Shown here: in pieces, positions 15,110 through 18,694 of the stretch
Numbering within the stretch: position 1 is the stretch's first letter
Layout of the letters: the number at the start of each line of letters is the position of its first letter
From: Rhodobiaceae bacterium UBA7378
GTDB taxonomy: Bacteria; Pseudomonadota; Alphaproteobacteria; RS24
Length of the DNA: 18,694 nt
NCBI GenBank assembly: GCA_002469805.1
Contig: DKNW01000134.1
Span: forward strand, 1-18,694
Direction: 5' to 3'
Notes under the pieces: generated by a model
Database searches by the model: none
Seen by the model: the letters and a program-made list of their open reading frames with translations, nothing else
What the model was told of the DNA's origin: nothing
Made by a program: the position numbers and the translations under genes

Positions 15110-16201
15110 TTATGCAAGCAAGTCGCCCATATCGGCAAACCAATCAAGTACAATTTGCTTTTTATCGAGGTTCAATTGTTCGGCGAGGCGCGTTTCATGG
15201 CCTATTTTTTCCCACAAGCCCAGCATAGGTTCAATCGCCGCGCGTTCTGTAAGGCGCACGGCAACCGCATCTTCGCCAGCAAACACAGGCACAAATCCCG
15301 TGCCGTCAATGCGCCCACGCACTGCCCGGTGAACCCAGTTGCTTAACAAAAGGCTAAACACCTGAAAACTCTTCGGATCGCCACGCGGCCCGAAGCGGTC
15401 AGCAAAACGATGCAGAATTTCAATATCAGGGCGCGGCAAGCCATCCAGCAAAGACACCATTTCCCGATACAGGTCGAACCCGCCCAATTCGGCAAGAGTT
15501 AGCGCCGTTTGCGTGCTCCCATCCGCCAGAAATGCCGCTGCTGCTGCTTCCTCCGGTGCAATGCTCGTCCTCTGATTTGTAATCAGGTGCTCTAGATGGG
15601 ACAAAGTCAGCGGTTTGAAATCTAGCTGACGACTGCGCGAGCGGATAGTATCCAGCACGCCGCCGACGCGATGCGACACCAGCAGAAAAATTGACTTCTC
15701 CGGCGGCTCTTCAAGTATTTTCAGCAGGCTGTTTAACGAATAACGGTTCATCTCGTCGAGACTGTCGATAATGCAGATGCGCCAGTTCCGCCCCACAGAA
15801 GTTAGCTGAAAAAAGGATTTCATGCGGCGCACATCATCGATCGGAATATCGGTTCTAAACTTGTCCGTATCGCGGTTATAGCTGCGCGATAGCACAAACA
15901 AATCAGGGTGCGTGCCACTCTCAATCAACTGCACAGCGGGACTGTCGCCTTCTATTACATTTTGAACAGGCGTATCGACAGGCGTGTCGTGCAAAAGATG
16001 TCGCGATAATTGATAAGCGAAACTCGCCTTGCCGATGCCCTTAATACCGCTGAGAAGCCAGCTATGGTGCAAGCGCCCTTGCGATCTAGCCTGGGTAAAG
16101 GCGTCAAAGGCTGTGTCATGGCCGATAATCTCACGGGTTAAACGCGGTGGACGGTCTCCGTCAATATCGGGTAGATCTTCTATCTCGTCGGCGCGCGACA
16201 T
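15110..16201 (-). CDS. holB: DNA polymerase III subunit delta'
   Basis: Delta' is part of the clamp loader that puts the beta sliding clamp on DNA. The protein has 363 residues, normal for alphaproteobacteria. The AAA+ domain has LLSGIKGIGKASFAYQLSRHL (begins at 49), a Walker A-like loop whose last residue is Ala instead of Ser/Thr; delta' is not the active ATPase. The Walker B-like IIDSLDEMN (144-152) follows, then SLNSLLKILEEPP (155-167) and FLLVSHRVGGVLDTIRSR (172-189), which carries the conserved SRC-like Ser-Arg-Ser. Residues after about 215 form the weakly conserved collar domain. It lies between tmk and metG, the usual alphaproteobacterial order. The start, an ATG at 16201, is 33 bases past the tmk stop. 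Confidence 0.93.
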   Translation of the reverse strand: MSRADEIEDLPDIDGDRPPRLTREIIGHDTAFDAFTQARSQGRLHHSWLLSGIKGIGKASFAYQLSRHLLHDTPVDTPVQNVIEGDSPAVQLIESGTHPDLFVLSRSYNRDTDKFRTDIPIDDVRRMKSFFQLTSVGRNWRICIIDSLDEMNRYSLNSLLKILEEPPEKSIFLLVSHRVGGVLDTIRSRSRQLDFKPLTLSHLEHLITNQRTSIAPEEAAAAAFLADGSTQTALTLAELGGFDLYREMVSLLDGLPRPDIEILHRFADRFGPRGDPKSFQVFSLLLSNWVHRAVRGRIDGTGFVPVFAGEDAVAVRLTERAAIEPMLGLWEKIGHETRLAEQLNLDKKQIVLDWFADMGDLLA

Positions 16202-16234
16202 ATGGCCGTCTCCCTATCCACCGCATAGCGCGGA

Positions 16235-16858
16235 TCAAAGTTTAAAACGACGTCCCAGTTCCGCTTCGATCTGTCCCCAAACATTGTCAAACGTGTCTTC
16301 GCCATCGATCAATACGATACGATGCGGTGCTTCATTTGCAAGTGCCAGAAACCCATCGCGCAATGTTTGGTGGAACGTAGCACCCTTTTTCTCAAACCGT
16401 GCAGCACCGCCGCGCTTTTCGGCGCGTTGCAGACCTGCTTCTGCACGCACATCAAGCAGAAATGTCACATCAGGCCCTGTCACGCCGACCGCTAAATGCT
16501 GTAATTGCTCGACCAAATCTAACCCTAGATCGCCGGCAATCCCTTGATAGGCAAGGGTCGAGTCGGCAAAGCGGTCGCATATCACCCATTTCCCCGCAGC
16601 AAGTGCTGGTTCGATTAACCGGTTCACGTGCTCCACACGCGCCGCCGTGATCAGCAGTAATTCAGATAGCGCCGACCACCGGTCAGGGTCGCCTTGCACC
16701 AGCAAGTCGCGTAAGGATTCACCCTGTGGCGTGCCACCGGGTTCGCGCGTTTCCAACACATCAAGCCCCTTGCTGCGTAAATGCCCAGCCAGCCGCGCAG
16801 CTTGCGTTGACTTACCGCCGCCCTCACCGCCTTCAAACGTAATGAATTTTCCGCGCAT
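16235..16858 (-). CDS. tmk: Thymidylate kinase
   Basis: Tmk phosphorylates dTMP to dTDP, the last specific step to dTTP. With the ATG at 16858 it has 207 residues and opens on MRGKFITFEGGEGGGKSTQA, the standard N terminus. The P-loop is GGEGGGKST (10-18), followed by TREPGGTP (37-44), the substrate-binding CDRFADSTLAYQG (94-106), and an Arg-containing lid around RAEKRGG (145-151). The start is preceded by GGAG at about 10 bases and lies 5 bases past the dac stop. A TTG at 16867 overlaps that stop and would add three residues; I prefer the ATG. Order and spacing show co-transcription with dac and holB. Confidence 0.95.
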   Translation of the reverse strand: MRGKFITFEGGEGGGKSTQAARLAGHLRSKGLDVLETREPGGTPQGESLRDLLVQGDPDRWSALSELLLITAARVEHVNRLIEPALAAGKWVICDRFADSTLAYQGIAGDLGLDLVEQLQHLAVGVTGPDVTFLLDVRAEAGLQRAEKRGGAARFEKKGATFHQTLRDGFLALANEAPHRIVLIDGEDTFDNVWGQIEAELGRRFKL

Positions 16859-16863
16859 AGGCC

Positions 16864-18009
16864 TCAATCTCCGAACAAGAGGTATCCTAGCCCATCAAAG
16901 GCTCGGCTCACCATATTACCGCGTGCCACATCTTCGGCCGCCACAAGCGGCATTTCCTGCGGCATCAACCCCGGCAGCGTGATCCGCAACATACCGAGTT
17001 TATCGCCCTTTTTGATCGGGGCCAAAACTGGCTTTTCATAAGTCACTGTGGCCGCCATACGCCGCATGCCGCCACGCGGGACCACAACCTTAAACAACCG
17101 ATCCGGCACCAACGACACGGTGCCTTGCGCGCCATGCCACACCGCCAGCTCGCTCACAACGTCGTCGCTATCAACAAGCACTTCGGAGGTGAACGACCGG
17201 AACCCATAATTCATCATTTTGCGCGCTTCGGCTGCCCGCGCGCGCTTCGACGTCAGCCCGTTCAGCACCACAATCAAGCGCCGCCCACCCTGTTCTGCTG
17301 AGGCCACAAGCCCATAACCACTTTCCTTCGTGTGGCCTGTCTTCAGACCATCCGCACCAATATCGGCATATAAAAGCGGGTTGCGATTGTTCTGGCGAAT
17401 ACCGTTCCACGTAAAGGCCCGCTCCGAAAACAAGGAATAATAGGTGGAATAATCCTGAATAATGATGCGCGCCAGCAGTGCTAAATCGCGCGCCGTCATT
17501 TTATGGCTTGGGTCAGGTAGGCCGGTCGCATTGGCAAAGGATGAATTTTTTAAGCCCAACTCAATAGCCCGCTCGGTCATCAGTTCGGCGAAAATATCTT
17601 CCGATCCGGCAAGCCCTTCGGCAAGCGCAATACACGCATCATTGCCCGATTGCACAACCACGCCGCGCAGCAAATCCAGCACCGACACTTTGGAGCGCGC
17701 ATTCAAAAACATGGTCGAGCCACCAGAGGCCGAGCCACCGCGTCGCCATGCATCATCGCTAACTCGAAACTTTGTATCCGGCTCAACAACGCCATCGCGC
17801 AAGGCCTCGAAAACCATCAGCACCGTCATCAATTTCGACATACTCGCCGGGCTCATCGGCGCATCGGCATTTTTTTCAAACAGCACCACGCCGGTTTCGG
17901 CATCCATAACCAGCGCATAATCAGCCGCACTTTCAAAAGCGCGCACCGGCGATGTAATGCCGACAATGAGACAGACGATAAAAGTAAAACGAAGCACAAA
18001 CGGCAGCAT
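16864..18009 (-). CDS. dacC: D-alanyl-D-alanine carboxypeptidase (PBP5/6 family)
   Basis: The enzyme removes the terminal D-Ala from peptidoglycan pentapeptides in the periplasm. The protein has 381 residues. A Sec signal peptide covers about 1-24, ending PVRA before FESAAD. The serine-protease-like motifs are complete: SMSK (56-59) with nucleophile Ser56 and Lys59, SGN (121-123), and KTG (223-225). They sit in the S11 peptidase domain (about 28-270). A C-terminal beta domain (about 275-365) follows, typical of PBP5. The last residues, FDGLGYLLFG, could form a membrane-anchoring amphipathic helix. A near-perfect AAGGAGG lies 6 bases before the ATG at 18009. It lies 20 bases after rlpA. Naming is uncertain because alphaproteobacterial members are called dacC, dacF or just dac. 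Confidence 0.92.
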   Translation of the reverse strand: MLPFVLRFTFIVCLIVGITSPVRAFESAADYALVMDAETGVVLFEKNADAPMSPASMSKLMTVLMVFEALRDGVVEPDTKFRVSDDAWRRGGSASGGSTMFLNARSKVSVLDLLRGVVVQSGNDACIALAEGLAGSEDIFAELMTERAIELGLKNSSFANATGLPDPSHKMTARDLALLARIIIQDYSTYYSLFSERAFTWNGIRQNNRNPLLYADIGADGLKTGHTKESGYGLVASAEQGGRRLIVVLNGLTSKRARAAEARKMMNYGFRSFTSEVLVDSDDVVSELAVWHGAQGTVSLVPDRLFKVVVPRGGMRRMAATVTYEKPVLAPIKKGDKLGMLRITLPGLMPQEMPLVAAEDVARGNMVSRAFDGLGYLLFGD

Positions 18010-18029
18010 TTCACGCCTCCTTCAGGCTA

Positions 18030-18694
18030 TTATTGTTCCACGATGACGGCGTCCTGATGCCCCGCCGAAACCAGCATATCAAGCGTTTCACGCGCATCTG
18101 CGCGCACATTTGCGCCACCAACCTTCACGCGATAATAGGTTTCACCATTAATCATGGCTTCGCTTACCTCTGCGGGCGTCAGCCCTTCGAGCTGGCGCTT
18201 AAGACGCTCGGCATTAAACCGGCTGCTAAACACGCCGACCTGCACCGCATATCGTTTGGTCGAAATCGGTGTCGGCGCGCTGGAGATCGACTGCCCATCG
18301 AGTGTTTGCTTTTCAACCTGACCGACTGGTGCCGCGGCAACGCGTTTGTTTTCAATCGGCGTTACCGGCTTTTCGGCAATAAACGTGGCGGGCTCCTGCC
18401 CACGGATGAGCCGACCGGCGCTATCATACATTGGCGCGCGCCCTAAATATTGCACGCGCACTTTGGCCGTGCCCTGCTCGCGAAAGCCCAGCACCTCCGC
18501 TGCCCTACGAGACATGTCAATCTCGCGATCCTTGGCAAATGGCCCACGATCATTAATGCGTACAATAATCGATTTGCCATTTTCCAAATTGGTCACCCGC
18601 GCACGCACCGGCATTGGCAGGGTCGGATGCGCCGCCGTCAGCAAATTCATATCGAAAATTTCGCCATTAGCTGTTCGGCGCCCGTGAAATTTCG
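18030..18694 (-). CDS. rlpA: RlpA family septal-ring/lytic lipoprotein, 5' end outside the window
   Basis: RlpA is an outer-membrane lipoprotein; family members cut stem-peptide-free glycan strands at the septum. The frame is open to the right window edge (about 220 residues visible), so the lipobox and the start are off-window. The visible N part, KFHGRRTANGEIFDMNLLTA, is the conserved opening of the double-psi beta barrel. AAHPTLP then gives the His and VRINDRGPF the catalytic Asp, as in active RlpA. A variable linker follows. Residues over the last 75 or so form a SPOR domain (RYAVQVGVFSSRFNAERLKR, then YYRVKVGG), which binds denuded septal glycan. The Met at 18650 lies inside the barrel and is not the start. 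dac follows after 20 bases. Confidence 0.94.
   Translation of the reverse strand, partial: KFHGRRTANGEIFDMNLLTAAHPTLPMPVRARVTNLENGKSIIVRINDRGPFAKDREIDMSRRAAEVLGFREQGTAKVRVQYLGRAPMYDSAGRLIRGQEPATFIAEKPVTPIENKRVAAAPVGQVEKQTLDGQSISSAPTPISTKRYAVQVGVFSSRFNAERLKRQLEGLTPAEVSEAMINGETYYRVKVGGANVRADARETLDMLVSAGHQDAVIVEQ

Noticed and set aside
15085..15153. Longer metG start
   Set aside because: It runs into holB and adds residues before the conserved MTDSFYIST opening.
1..18694. Mobile element, CRISPR, tRNA or defence system
   Set aside because: No transposase or integrase motifs, no repeat-spacer periodicity, no tRNA cloverleaf noticed, and all long genes are housekeeping or regulatory families.

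Overview
The window looks like chromosomal core sequence from an alphaproteobacterium with mid-range GC. The main evidence is gene order. One block reads rlpA, dac, tmk, holB, metG. A second reads ntrY, ntrX, trkA, trkH, dat, hfq. A third is tatD followed by a PhnP-like metallo-hydrolase. From general knowledge these are recurrent alphaproteobacterial neighbourhoods, and the marker proteins (NtrX without GAFTGA, the DUF4170-like domain, the YKHAIST Hfq) fit. Finer placement, such as Rhodospirillales-like or SAR116-like, is only a guess. There is no tRNA, rRNA, CRISPR array, transposase or phage gene, and no stretch over 300 bases lacks a gene.

Layout. Bases 2-1497 (+) hold the 3' part of tatD and an overlapping metallo-beta-lactamase-fold gene. 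Bases 1498-2119 (+) hold two small unrecognised ORFs: one has no credible start or leader and looks 5'-truncated, the other encodes a small exported protein. Bases 2223-4034 (-) encode a TPR-sulfotransferase. Bases 4133-4735 (-) encode a DUF4170-like/CBS-pair fusion, divergent from mazG (4827-5615, +). From 5627 to the right edge everything is on the minus strand in two runs. In transcription order the first is rlpA (cut by the window edge), dac, tmk, holB, metG. After a 153-base gap comes ntrY, ntrX, trkA, trkH, dat, hfq, mostly with 0-25 base spacing.

How the genes work together. RlpA and the DD-carboxypeptidase act on peptidoglycan. Tmk, HolB and MetG supply dTTP synthesis, the clamp loader and Met-tRNA. 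NtrY/NtrX is a membrane two-component system, TrkA/TrkH a potassium uptake system, Dat a PLP D-amino-acid aminotransferase, and Hfq the RNA chaperone. MazG is a house-cleaning NTP pyrophosphohydrolase.

No new multigene system is evident. The points most worth a second look are: an Hfq with substitutions at usually conserved RNA-binding positions, including Phe42 and the rim arginines; the DUF4170-CBS fusion; the metG/tatD split, with unknown small ORFs beside the moved piece; the lack of hflX between hfq and an inverted mazG; an NtrX with a Walker B Asn; a TrkH without recognisable P4 glycines; and overlapping dyads between the CBS gene and mazG.
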